From contig CM060734.1 in the NCBI GenBank assembly GCA_030704615.1, forward strand, positions 53,646,042 through 53,710,041: a DNA stretch of 64,000 nt, in the 5' to 3' direction. A model generated the notes under the pieces. It did no database searches. It saw only the letters and a program-made list of their open reading frames with translations, and had not been told where the DNA came from. Made by a program: the position numbers and the translations under genes. Source of the DNA: Takakia lepidozioides (lineage: Eukaryota; Streptophyta; Takakiopsida; Takakiales; Takakiaceae). Positions 1 to 11,321 of the stretch are shown here, one piece after another (positions within the stretch are counted from its first letter, which is position 1; every line of letters starts with the position of its first letter).

Positions 1-591
1 TACCGTTGGAAAGCCCTCCATGAGGAGGGTGCACCGACTTGGTCTCCTACTTTTTTGTCTCAATATATGAAGCGAGGTACAAAATCAAGTGGTTTTTTCA
101 ATTCTTCACACATGGGCCAATGACACAAACTACCCTACAGGTTGCACCTGGGCCTTGACATAGGAGATCTTGCACTTAGGCTTAGATGACACTGGACACT
201 TAGCCCGACGGCACAAGCTACCCTAGTAACTTCATTAAGCAAGGTACTTACGAGCCGACCATCTTTCTCTGAGAGAGGAATGTTTTCTTTTCCTGCTTTG
301 ATACCATTGAACATATCATACAGGATCAACTCCGGACCCATACACATTGCGTGAGAGAGAGAGAGAGAGTTTCAAACATGGATCTATTGTTCTTGTAACA
401 ATGATCATTGGAATCCGAGACTCTATATGAAGACAAGAACGTGGCTACAATTGTTCACAGAAATGTGAATCAGCTGTAACTCTCCATGAACGACCAATGC
501 TCAAGAGGGCACGAGAATCCTTCACAAATAACATGAATCAATATGAATTTCATTTCCATTTCAAAAAGTGAAATTTTGAGCTTTGCTATGC
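1..591. other. Left flank, no assignable gene
   Basis: I recognise no gene here. On the minus strand an open stretch from about 347 to 269 reads ELILYDMFNGIKAGKENIPL and then meets a good donor-like GTAAGT near 248-255. It is preceded on that strand by a CT-rich tract, so it could be one exon of a minus-strand gene, but I cannot name a family. The 3' end of this flank is interrupted by the copia insertion at 597. Confidence 0.3.
349..373. repeat. GA microsatellite
   Basis: Simple (GA)n run. On the minus strand it forms the CT-rich tract in front of the possible exon at 269-347. Confidence 0.8.
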
Positions 592-596
592 GTTGG

Positions 597-777
597 TGTT
601 AATATCTACATTCTATATATGAGTAAACATACAAATGAGAGAGAGAGCTGAGACAAAATAGAAGCGTTGTATTACAGTCTCTGAACATACATTTATATCT
701 CTTGAGAAGTGTCTCTAGTCTACGAGATATGAAAGGTTACTTACTACTTGACTTACTAATCTACAAACCCTTTAACA
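597..777 (-). repeat. Copia 3' LTR
   Basis: About 181 bp. It is nearly identical to 3371-3539 except for a short length difference near 695-712 (the other LTR lacks about 12 bp there) and scattered substitutions, so the insertion is fairly young. Confidence 0.93.
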
Positions 778-953
778 CCCCCACTTAGATAGTGAGTCAC
801 GTTCTAGAGTTAAGCTGAATGCTATTCTCTAGGTTTCTACTATGTAACCTAAATCTTACACTTCGCACAAGGTGGCCAGTCTTGAAACAAAAAACAAGTC
901 TTGGTTAATCAGTTGTAAAGAAAATAAATATAGAGCAGCTCCCATTGTAGAGA

Positions 954-1481
954 TCAAGTAGCAATAAGACCAAGTCTAAGAGCACAATATTCATGCTTTA
1001 ACTTGGTAAGAGATTTAGTAAATATGTCTGCAACATTCTCATCAGTGTTGCAGTATTCCAACTTCACCAATCCTCGTGTGATCACCTTCCGTATATAGTG
1101 ATACTGGATTTCGATATGCTTCGTTCTTGCATGGAATTTATGATCATATGACAGAGCAATACAACTTTGATTGTCGCATTTGAGAATTGTTGCCGTTGAT
1201 TGTACTTGTCCAACATCACTTAATAGCTGTATGATCCATACAACATCTTTCACAGCTTTTGTAGCTGCTTTATACTCTACCTCTGTGATTGACAAGGCTA
1301 TAGTGGGTTGGCGTTTACTACTCCAACTAACAGCCCCACCTCCAAGTAAATAAGTGTAGCCAGTTGTGGATTTCCGACTGTCCGGCTCACCAGCCCAGTC
1401 TGCATCACAAAGGCCTACCAGAGTAGAAGCATTTCTTCCTTGTGCAGAATATTGAAGAGCACTTGTCGCTGTACATTTCAC
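954..1481 (-). pseudogene. Copia RNase H and C-terminal region
   Basis: This is the 3' end of copia pol. It shows GLCDADWAGEPDSRKSTTGY, the VSWSSKRQPTIALS box and KHIEIQYHYIR, ending NVADIFTKSLTK. In copia RNase H the usual box is LSTTEAEY; here it is LSITEVEY. Frame breaks between 1481 and 1769 separate it from the RT, so no intact polyprotein exists. Confidence 0.9.
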
Positions 1482-2248
1482 GTATCTAAAGATACGCTTG
1501 ACTGCTTACCAATGTACTGGTCCCGGATTTGCGGAATGCTGAGACACTACCTCCACTGCAAACGCTAAATCTAGACGTGTACAGACCATGGCATAGGTCA
1601 AAGAACCAATAGATTGTGGATATGGTACATGACGCATTCCACTTCGTCAGGTGTGTGAGGTGCTTGATCTTTGGAAAGTTTCAGATTGACCTCCAAAGGT
1701 GAAGCCATAGGTTTGCAATGAGTCATACCAAAGTGCTCAAGCTTACCCTTGACATACCTGAGTTAGGATCACCGAACCAGCTTGTCGATCACGAAGAACT
1801 TGTATGCCCAACAAGTAATGAACAGCAATTCACTCTTGGTACGAAGCATAAGTGAGACATTGTCGCAAACCAAAATTGCATCATCCACATATAACGCAAG
1901 TATTAGAAATGAACCAGAATGTCCACGCACATAGACATTACAATCTGCTCCTGTGCGATGAAAGCCCACTTGGAGAAGGTAAGAGTCAATTCTCTCGTAC
2001 CACGCACGCGGAGCTTATTTAAGTCCATATAGACTTCGAAGGAGACGACGGACTTGGAATTGACAGGGATACTAATTGGAAACACGTCAAGCAATCCTTC
2101 AAAGCATCCAGCCTCCACTTCCGCTAATACGTGCTTCTACTCAAGATCGGCTTCACACTGAACTCTGGAAGCCTTCACATGCAAGTTCTCTCAAAAGGCC
2201 CTTGGGCCTTGTCAATTTGATAAGTAGTCTTGATGTTCATGGCTTGCC

Positions 2249-3198
2249 TTAGCCTTCTGGTTGACGCATGTAGATCTCCTCTTTGAGGTGGCCATGTAAG
2301 AATGCGGTCTTGACATCTAGTTGGTCAACCTCCCAATTGTGAATAGGCGCCAGTGCCAAAAAAACTCGAATGGATGTGATCTTGACCACAAGAGAAAATG
2401 TAACTGTGGAATCAAGACCTGCAACTTGAGAGTACCCTTTGGCTACAAGTCGAGCTTTATAACGCTCAACCGTGCCATCAGAATTCAACTTAAGTTTAAA
2501 AACCCACTTGCAGTTCACCGGTTTATGGCCATCGGATAGATCAGCTAACGCCCAAGTATTATTCTTCATTAAGGACTGAAACTCAGAAGCAATGGCAGCT
2601 TGCCAATGTGGAGCATCAGGCCTTGTGAGAGCTTCATGATAAGTCAAGGGTTCGGTCATCATACTAGACTTAGATGGACGCTCGTGAAAATGAAGATATT
2701 TGGGATTAGGTTTGACTCTACGACCAAATCTGGTAACTTGTGGTTGAGTACCAAATGTAAAACCAGAGAGTGCAGGGAACGGAGGACCAGTGGTAGTTGG
2801 AAGTGCATTTGGGACAGAGGGCTGAAGCTCAGCAATAGGTAGTGTGTCATAAGAGAATAAAGGATTATTATATGACATACGACACTGTAATGGAGGCTCT
2901 GTAGGAGAGGAAGATCCAGGATAGGTGGAGGCATTAGATCTATGATTATCAATTGGGCTGTCATATCTCTATCTTCCCAATGGACGATGGAACCTACACC
3001 AGTACCTACACCAGTCCCTGGTGGATTTGTTACTGTTCCGCCTAGGGAAGTACTTGAGCTAGGTTTTATTTCAGTACCTATTATTAAATCCCAGAGTCTT
3101 TCTTTAAAAAAAAAAGAGGATAATCTAATCTTCCAGGTTTCATAGTTAGAACCATCTAATTTCTCTACGGTTCTTTGATCGGACGAGGAGGATGCCAT
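2249..3198 (-). pseudogene. Copia gag N-terminus joined to reverse transcriptase
   Basis: Translation starts at an ATG at 3198 with a typical copia gag start (KLDGSNYETWKIRL, then a WEDRDMTAQ box). Around 2940 the sequence jumps to the linker in front of the reverse transcriptase, in another frame. The RT part (2878-2249) carries the copia landmarks HWQAAIASEF, KWVFKLKLNSDGT, RYKARLVAKGY and DVKTAFLHGHL. The zinc knuckle, protease and integrase core are absent. The RT runs out of frame after the EEIYMRQPEG box, and the YVDD segment is in another frame near 1880-1900 (LYVDDAIL). Confidence 0.9.
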
Positions 3199-3358
3199 TG
3201 TGGCGCTGATTAAGATTTACTCTTCCTATAGAATTTTAGGACCCTATGTTTTATGAAGACATTATACATTTTCTATGGTTCAAAAAACTCATAGAATGTT
3301 AAGGTCAATTTGAAACAAGGAGTCCCATCCCATCGGATGGTTCTATATTATCTATAGA

Positions 3359-3370
3359 GGCCTGATACCA
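3359..3370 (-). promoter_or_regulatory. Copia primer binding site
   Basis: In minus sense it reads TGGTATCAGGCC. This is the common plant copia initiator-methionine tRNA site with one base missing from TGGTATCAGAGCC. Confidence 0.85.
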
Positions 3371-3539
3371 TGTTAATATCTACATTCTATATATGAGTAA
3401 ACATACAAGTGAGAGAGAGCTGAGACACAATAGAAGGGTTGTATTGCAGTCTCCGAACATACCTTTACATCTGTCTCTAGTCTGCGAGATATGAAAGGTT
3501 ACTTACTACTTGACTTACTAAGCTACAAACCCTTTAACA
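3371..3539 (-). repeat. Copia 5' LTR
   Basis: 169 bp, at the transcriptional upstream end of the minus-strand element. It is followed immediately by the tRNA-Met-type primer site. Confidence 0.93.
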
Positions 3540-3544
3540 GTTGG

Positions 3545-5230
3545 TGGGGTTACTTTTCTTGTTTTTGTTTGATCGTTGATCCAGCTGTGATGCGGATCCC
3601 AGCTTTCCTCCTTGCGATCATTCACAAAATTTCTACTATTCAAACAAGTCACGTCTGATACAATGTGTGTGGGGCAGGTATAGACTATGCTCTTGCAGCA
3701 CTGAGGTGAATTATCTTTGTATTGCCTTCGTTGTTGTCAGATCGATACATAGAATGGGGCCATCGTTACAACGAGAGAGAATGCTCTTGCACACGCATTC
3801 AGGCCCTCATGTGCTGTAAGTTCCGAACGAAGATTGTGCCCTTCGGAATGTCAGAAGGCAGCAGTCTACCCAGGCTCCTCCTTCGACTCAGTGCTTGTGT
3901 CATGATCAGGGAGCTTGGTCAATTCTAACCCATCCTGTCAATTTCACACATCCTTTCTCTACAAGTGAAAGGATACCATTTGACATCGAAAGACTTATTC
4001 CATAGTTTTGTGGAGTAGATTGTGTAGCTAACGTATCAACCCCGAAGGTTTGCAGTACTTCTGTACCCGAGGGAGTTCTTTCAATGAAAAAGCGCACTAA
4101 AGCTACAGAGGTCCCATAGAAGTACCCTCAGTGGAAAAGAGGTTATTCTAGTCTCTCAAGGTATGCCAGCTAGAGTTACACTACGAGGCAGAAATTACTC
4201 ACCTCACTCACGAGTCCTCGTACATCGACTCTCCTCTTCCCCCCCAATCTGTGCAACATGGTATTCATTTCCAGCTGCGGTTCACTCTCTTCACAAGGAC
4301 GCAGGGACACAGGAGTGCACTCTCTTCATCATGTCTTGAGTCTCAGTGCCAGACACAGGTTTTAATCCGGAGTGCACCATGCTTCCTTTCTGTCCTTGTG
4401 AACAGTGCACCATGCATCAATCGGTAGATAGATCTTGCCAGGTTTGCAAGGCAAAGAGATCTTAAGATCACAGCGTATACATAAGCTCGCAGACACCCGT
4501 ATCAGATATATGCACTAGAGTCTGTCACCTACCCACTAGGCCTAGTACTGTTCACCCTCGGCGGCAAGGAGAATGACCGAGGAAGGAGCCCAACACGCGC
4601 ATTTGCGTCATCAAACCATCGATGCCCCTCAACAACACAAAAGTGATGCACAGGGCTCCATGAATATACAAAACAAATGACAACACAAGGAAGGCAAGGG
4701 TGTCATGCTCGGATTTTAAAGAAAGGACGCATGGTGCACTCCAGATAAAAAACTGGGTCTGGCACAGACTCACAGACACCATAGGAGGTATGACAACTTG
4801 ACTTCAGCGATGACGAAATGGCACAGAGAGGAATCTCCTAAAGCAGATGCAGAGATGGTACTCACAGCACCGGAATGACGACTCTCCCACACTTGAGAGC
4901 CGGAAACTAAAAAGTCAGTCCGCAATTGTACAAGAGTTGAACCGGGCAGCCCTCATGGATGGTAGTGGCCGACATATACCATCAAACCTTGCTTCAGGTG
5001 CTTCACGTCGCCTCGCTTACGTGCTGCAACCCTCTGCGCCCAGCTGCTGTGAGCCCAGACACACACAAAGCACTGCTGGCCCTGCCAGTCACTCATCATG
5101 AGCTAGTTTTACTCTATAAAACTAGTTCCTTATCTTTATCTGTTTCTGAGATTAAACTCTGTAAAAAGCTTCACAAAGGACCCAAATGAGGTGACCGTAC
5201 AAGAGCCAACAATACTTACCTCCCAGTGCA
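3545..5230. other. Intergenic, no assignable gene
   Basis: Only short ORFs with no family motifs. The longest minus-strand stretch (4097-3906) has no start, domain or splice context that I can support. No promoter or RNA gene is evident. Confidence 0.5.
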
Positions 5231-5234
5231 GAAG

Positions 5235-5875
5235 TAAGACCCCATAAACAAAGGGAAATATAATAGGTTTTGCTCCACCAAACTATTGAGAACATGTTCG
5301 CAGTCCACCCAAAATGTAAGAGTCTTTTGTGCGAACCTTGGTTGCCAAACTCTCTGTTATGTGTTTGTCATGTCTTTTTTGATCAAACAGGACGTCCATG
5401 TCAGAGACCCCATAAACAAAGGGAAATATAATGGGTTTTGTTCCACCGAACTATTGATAACATGTTCGCAATCCACACGAAATGTAAGGGTCTTTTGTGC
5501 GAATCTTGGTTGTCAAACTCTATATTATGTGTTTTGCCACGTCTTTTTTGATCAAACAGGACGTCCTCCAAGACCCGGAGACCTCATAAACAAAGGGAAG
5601 TTTAATGGGTTTTGCTCCAACCGAACTATTTGAGAACATTTTCGCAATCCACACAAAATGTAAGGGTCTTTTGTGCGAATCTTGGTTGTCAAACTCTATG
5701 TTATGTGTTTTGCCACGTCTTTTTTGATCAAACAGGACGTCCTTGTCTGAGACCCGGAGACCTTGGAAGTATAATGGGTCTTTTGTGCGAATCTTGGTTG
5801 TCAAACTTGGTTGTCAAATTCTATGTTATGTGTGTTTTGCCACGTCTTTTTTGATCAAACAGGACGTCCTTGTCC
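5235..5875. repeat. Tandem repeat, about 170-bp unit, nearly 4 copies
   Basis: Each unit contains GACCCCATAAACAAAGGGAA, then TTTTGTGCGAA, CTTGGTTGTCAAACTC and TTTTTTGATCAAACAGGACG. Copies start near 5237, 5406, 5575 and 5749. The last copy has lost its first half. Apparent ORFs through this array are artefacts of the repeat. Confidence 0.9.
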
Positions 5876-5879
5876 CAAC

Positions 5880-8340
5880 ATCCACAAACTTGAAACCAAG
5901 TTTGTCCCATATCTGACTTAGATTCTTGGCCCATCACTATTTTATGTATTGCAGTTATCTTCAGCATTGCGGTGAACATACCCGGAAACCTCATACGAAC
6001 ATACCCAGAAACCTCATGAGATGCACTTGTGTGGCCACTGTAAGTTGGTTTCCCTTTCGTAGCACCATATCAGATTGTGGGTGTTTTGTTTTTCTCAAAG
6101 AGAAGCATGCTTGGGTGTGCTGCAAATAGGGAAAGTTGAAGTGGGTATTGAATCAGTGCAAAAATAGCTTCTGGCAATGAATGTGCGGAAAAATCTGAAC
6201 TGTGTCTCCTTCAATGTCTCACTTCAGTTGACCTCATTTCTCTAATAATATCCCTCACCGTCACATGCTCACCATAAACGTGCTTTGATGGGGATTCAAC
6301 CATCTGTGCTTGGATCTGAAGTGGGTGGTTGTTTCTTGCCGATGCAAAGCCACCAAGCGCGCACAAACATCAGTGAGAATTGATCCACGAGGTGACTTGT
6401 TTGGGAGTACGCGGAGGAGGAATAATAAGGGTCTGTCGGGGATGACTTGTGGGCGAAGAAATGTGGTTAATGAGCTGCAATCCTTTATTGGCAACTGCGA
6501 GGAAAGCATAAACAAAACTCGGATATGGCCGGATATGGGCAGCAACTGCACAGTGCATCACACGTGCAGTATACCGACAAAGAAATGAGAGACAATGGGG
6601 AGATGTTCTTTGTTGTCTTCCTGGCGACTGGGAGCGCTCTGCAGAGATTTCTTACGACAGCTATGTATAGTATGGAGGCCCTCTCCAAATATACAAACAG
6701 TTTCTTCCTCACCAGTTTGTGTCCAATCTCATGGTTAGCCGCCCACGCGTGTAAGCTTCAATGCAGAGATGTATGATGAGGAATGAATGAAGAGATGAGA
6801 AATCATGAGATGAGATGAGAGAGAGAAGGAAGGGGGCAATTGTGGGTGTTTCTTCCTTCTTCGTGCAACGCACAACACGGCCGCAAGATTCCTGCGCTCA
6901 TCATTGCGCTGCCGCCTGCTGTACCTACTCTGCTGACTCATCTTCATTCTTGCTTGTCAGTCCAGCAAGTAAAGAGTCAGATGGACTTCGGAAATTGGGA
7001 CCTGATTCCCAACCCCCACCATCTCCTTTCCTACAGTGTACGTGCCTTATGCCCAAGGGCCATGGCGATTCCATTACCCCCACATCCTTCCCATAGCGAC
7101 ACACAGCCATTCTCGTGTGTTTTTTCTAGAAGCTACCCCACACAAAATGGCTGAGCAGGCTCCGAGATGTAGTAAGCCTAGCACTAGTCTACAAGGATCT
7201 ATAAGAAAAAAATAAACAGGGAAAAAGTAGTACTTACTCCTGCCTTTCCGGAGCTACATAGTATCTGTTCTCCAGTGCTCTCTGTACAGCACAACTTGTG
7301 CTTCAGTGTACAACCTGTGTGACAGTGCCGTGTGTGCAGACTGCCTACAGTGCTGGAGGCTTGCAGGTCTGTCTGGGGGAGGTGCATCTTCTTGCATCAG
7401 AAAACAACACAACCAAATCAAACCCAACTAAGCAAAGCGCACAGTGAAATTGTTTGATTTGCATTTGGGCCAAAAATGCTTACAACGGTGAGGTGATTCC
7501 AACAAATAATCCACAGCACTTTTTCCGGTTGCATAACTAGACGCTCTATGTTTCCCAAGGAAAAGTGGGGGCGACAAAAGTGCCTTGCTGACACCGGTAG
7601 GGGGTAAGTAGAGTCCCTCAACACAGGCATTCAGCCCGGCTTGACCTCCAAATCATTCAGATTACTGAGGTCGTTTTCCTCCCCTACCGAAACGGTGCAA
7701 GTGGGGTCTCGTTGACTGTGACCATGAGAGTTGTTTGGATAGAAAAGAGAATTGCTTTCATGATCCCTGTAAACTGTGCCACACGTACGCAATGGGCCAT
7801 GCCAGTATATTGGCACGATGGGCAGTGCCAGCCTTGTGGGAGGCAACCATATTTAGTACATAATGACTTTTTGTCTGACAAGCTATCCGAAGGCTCCCTC
7901 TAATGATCTGCTAGTTTTCCATCAGAGTACTGTGCAGGCTGGCTATGTCAAGGTTTCTTCCATGGCACCAAGGAGAGGGACAAAGGGAAGGTGTCTTCCA
8001 GCCATATGAGAGTGCCCACATATTTTGGCAGTGTGCCTAAAATGGGTCTCTTTGAATTACTGTAAAAGAGGCTTGTGGCCTGACCAAATTCCAAGCCTGT
8101 TGATAAGAATGGCATTCGCCAGGGCGATAGGGGTCGGTGGAGAGCTTTTTGGCGATGGCCGCAAGGCCCCAATTGGTGGCCGAGGAATATGGCAGAATTG
8201 GGGCCCACCTGGGGAGGAAGGCAAGGTGCGACAAACCCCAATGTGCCGCCTTTCCTTCCTTTTAATGGTAACCATTGTAGCTTTCTCCTCTTCTACACTC
8301 ATCTTCCTCCGCAGCTCCTCACACGTCAAGCAAGTCTGCG
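5880..8340. other. Intergenic and upstream region of the stress-protein gene
   Basis: Many short overlapping ORFs on both strands but none with a recognisable domain. A minus-strand stretch around 7840-7790 contains CLPQGWHCPSCQYTG, which looks faintly zinc-finger-like but has no wider support. The last ~300 bp should include the promoter and 5' UTR of the gene starting at 8341; I see no clear TATA box. Confidence 0.4.
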
Positions 8341-11321
8341 ATGGATCTGCTGCTGGGTGAACCTCGGACTATTCTCGTCGCTCTCGACCAGAGCCCTGGT
8401 TGAGCCTTTGCACACGCTCTCTCTGCTCCCTGTGCTGTGTCCCATGTGCAATGTTGTTTCCTGGGGACTGTGTCTTCTTCATTTCTGTAATGGGTGGGAA
8501 TAAAGTGTCGGGTCCATGTATGTGCGTGCTCAGCAGCCCCAGCTTCTCCACTGCAGCACCCATGCAACATGGGTTGGACGGAATGGAACTAGACGTGTTC
8601 ACGATTGCCGCTTCTGATGGCATTTTCATTTCTAGTGCTCAGGCACTTGTCACTCCTAGTCACTACGTGAAAACTAGAGCATCTCCGTCCGTATGGGTGC
8701 TTACCCACTTGCACCCTTTGTTGCTACAAGCGTTTCTTCGGAGCTTACCGCAATTCTAGACCTGCAGGCTGTCATGGAAGTAGATTGTCCAGTAGCTAGT
8801 CAGATTGGCTTTTTCTGACTATAGAAAGATATGCGACAGAAATTGCGTGCGTGTACGCCAGATTGTTTGGCGTCATGAAGCAATCTCCAACATATGCTCG
8901 GTGCAGTCAGGTTCTGTTAACATTGGGCACATTTCGAGAACCCTGGGGGTTCGATTGAAGGGTTTAAAAGAGAGAGAGACAGGGACAGAGAGAGAGAGAG
9001 AGATCTAAGTAGATGGGTTATCAAGAGATAAACTGGAGGGAAGCCTGAAGCTGGAGGTTCAGCTATACATGAGCGGCACCAATCTACCAACTGTTTTCAC
9101 CAAGATGTATAAGACTGATGACTGAACATCCGTAAAGGTTTGTGTGCCCGAACGTGTACAGCCAGCGGTCCACCACTGACCAAATCAGAACTGCATTGTG
9201 TGGACCCTGCCGACAAATTCACCCTCACTCCAAGCGAAGGACTGTAAGGTTAAGAGGGCTACGAATTAACAGCCAGCCAAGCATTGTAACAAAGCGGGAT
9301 GCCGCCTGTGTCTCTGGTAGTAGCCAGGGATGCACTGTTGCCTGCAGAATGTCAATGGTGAAGATTGGTGTAGAACTTTGAAATATTATCACAGGTACTG
9401 TGTTAACTGGCTACCTGCTCCCGTGTAAACAGGGGCAGATTTTGCGTTTGAGTGGGCGCTGAACAACTACTGCAAGTCCAATGACGTGCTTAATCTCCTG
9501 CATGTGCGACGAAGCTCGGATGGTAGGTGCCTGTTCCTTCCCTTTATGCTCAGTTTCATATGACTAAAGCTCATCTTTTGTGATTACTTTTGTCTGTCAA
9601 CCTGATCTCCCAACGATTTTCTTCTATTCTTTGTCTGCCTTTGTTCGCATATGTCGCTATGTACCTAAAGCCACCTGAGCAAAGGCAAGGGAATCACGTG
9701 CTGTCAAAGAAACTAATCTGATGCCACGGGTTTTGCGGACAGATTTTGGACTAAACACAAAATGGCGTTTGTCAGACGACGTAGCGACACTGGTGGACCA
9801 CGACACAGAGGCTGCTGCTCAGGATCTTCTGCGCACGTACATTGATCGGGCCAGCCATGCCAATGTGGGCTCCTCTCCTCTCATAATGCCACTACTGAGT
9901 ACACCATCTCAATTTAAAACATGCCTGTCTATCACTGAAAATCTGTTCTCCCCTTGAATCAAGGACTTCTGATACAGTTGAATGAAAGGCTCCCCTAGAG
10001 AAAAGGTTCCGCCTGAGACACACAATCTGGTGAATGTAGTGAGAGACGGGTGGTTTGTATTTGATTCTCAATGCACCTATTGAGGTGAGCACTGGCATGT
10101 TTCTCATTTGATTAGATACTAATCCTTGTGGAACAGACTTAGTAAGTGAACTTCAGTATTCCACTACATGTGTCATTGGATGGAATGAAAGATCCACAAG
10201 AGGAAAACTTACAAAAGGACATAATCTTTGACACCTAATCTCTTGAAGAGTTGTTGAGGATAGGTTGTAGCAGGCAACTCTCACATACAACTGTGGATTC
10301 AGATAAAATGCAAGGGAAGAGTTGTGGTGGGCGATGAGCGAGAAGAAATCTGTAAGGAGGTCTTGTGGGTATGTGCGGATGTCCTCATTGTTGGCAGCCG
10401 GGGGCTCAACCGAGTACAACGGTAGGCACTTCCCTCTTCTGTTTGCAGCATTAGATAGTCCATGTTGTGTCAATGAGGAAATAAAGGATGGGAGGACTTT
10501 TGTAAATTGCAGATTTTTTCTCACCATCCTATTGTCACAATGCAAGATCTTACTTGCAACCCACGCCCTGCTTGATGTGTGGCCACCAGCATCTTTGTGG
10601 AAGTGTGACAATTGACATTCCAATGTCAATGTTACATTTCAATAGCCTTGATCACAATTAGCCTGACATGATTTTTTGGACAAAAATCGTCAATCATGTG
10701 AATATGTGCATCCAGAACAAACCAGAAATCTAGGACTATATCCTTCTCAACTTCTCCATGATATCTGCACCAGACCCATGTCAAGAGTCACAACACTCTT
10801 GTTGCGCCTGGATTTCACAAGTGAATGGCAAGTTGAATTGAAACTTCATATATAATTTCACTGTGGATGAGCTGCACAATGACAACAGTGGGCATTTTTT
10901 GATAATGTTCAGTCCTCCCAAACTGCTTACAATTTGATGTCTGGAGTCTGGGTTTGCTGAGACTAGTATGGGGCCATTCCAGCCTTGCAGCCCCCATAGT
11001 ATGCATAAGCTGTGGTCTCCCCACCGCTTGCATCTACTTGCCAAGGTCTTCCAAGGGTTTCTGAAAGGCCTAAGTTGTACAGTCTCTGCTGTTTACTTTA
11101 CAACACCATTGTTAACTGTGGGGATCATTGGATTGCCCATTTTTGCATGCAGGGTGTTTCTTGGCAGCATCAGTGAATACTGTGCACATCATTGTGCCTG
11201 CCCCGTTATAATTGTCAAACCATCTGATGCAACGAAGGTCAACAGTGATGGTTCACTAAGTGATGACTCCACTAACGAAATCCGCATCCCTGGGTTGGAC
11301 CCTAACGAAGATGATACTTAA
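8341..11321 (+). CDS. Universal stress protein (USP), ATP-binding type
   Basis: Five exons, all in phase: 8341-8398, 9433-9522, 9743-9864, 10303-10421, 11153-11321; 185 aa. The first strand reads RTILVALDQSPGADFAFEWA across the first junction, followed by SNDVLNLLHVRR. The middle has KWRLSDDVATLVDHDTEAAA, then GRVVVGDEREEICKEVLW, and the last junction completes VGSRGLNRVQRVFLGSISEY. That final motif fits the G-2x-G-9x-G-S/T ATP-binding signature of MJ0577-like USPs. The end ACPVIIVKP is the usual last strand, followed by an acidic tail. The first donor (GTTGAG) is the weakest. USPs of this type are soluble stress-related nucleotide-binding proteins, and the partner is unknown. Intron 1 holds a GA microsatellite. 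Confidence 0.9.
8968..9003. repeat. GA-rich microsatellite in USP intron 1
   Basis: Imperfect (GA)n run inside the first intron of the universal stress protein gene. Confidence 0.8.

Larger units (their letters stand above)
597..3539 (-). mobile_element. Ty1/copia LTR retrotransposon, internally deleted
   Basis: A complete-ended but shortened element on the minus strand. LTRs lie at 597-777 and 3371-3539, both bounded by TGTT...AACA. The flanking 5-bp target duplication GTTGG is exact (592-596 and 3540-3544). The primer site TGGTATCAGG abuts the 5' LTR at 3361-3370 and matches the usual initiator-Met tRNA site. A G-rich polypurine tract (AAGTGGGGG in minus sense) abuts the 3' LTR at 778-786. 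The body is only about 2.6 kb because most of gag, protease and integrase is missing. The element is non-autonomous. Confidence 0.95.

Noticed and set aside
5235-5875. CRISPR-like regular repeats
   Set aside because: Unit length ~170 bp with no separate unique spacers. It is an ordinary tandem repeat in a plant genome.
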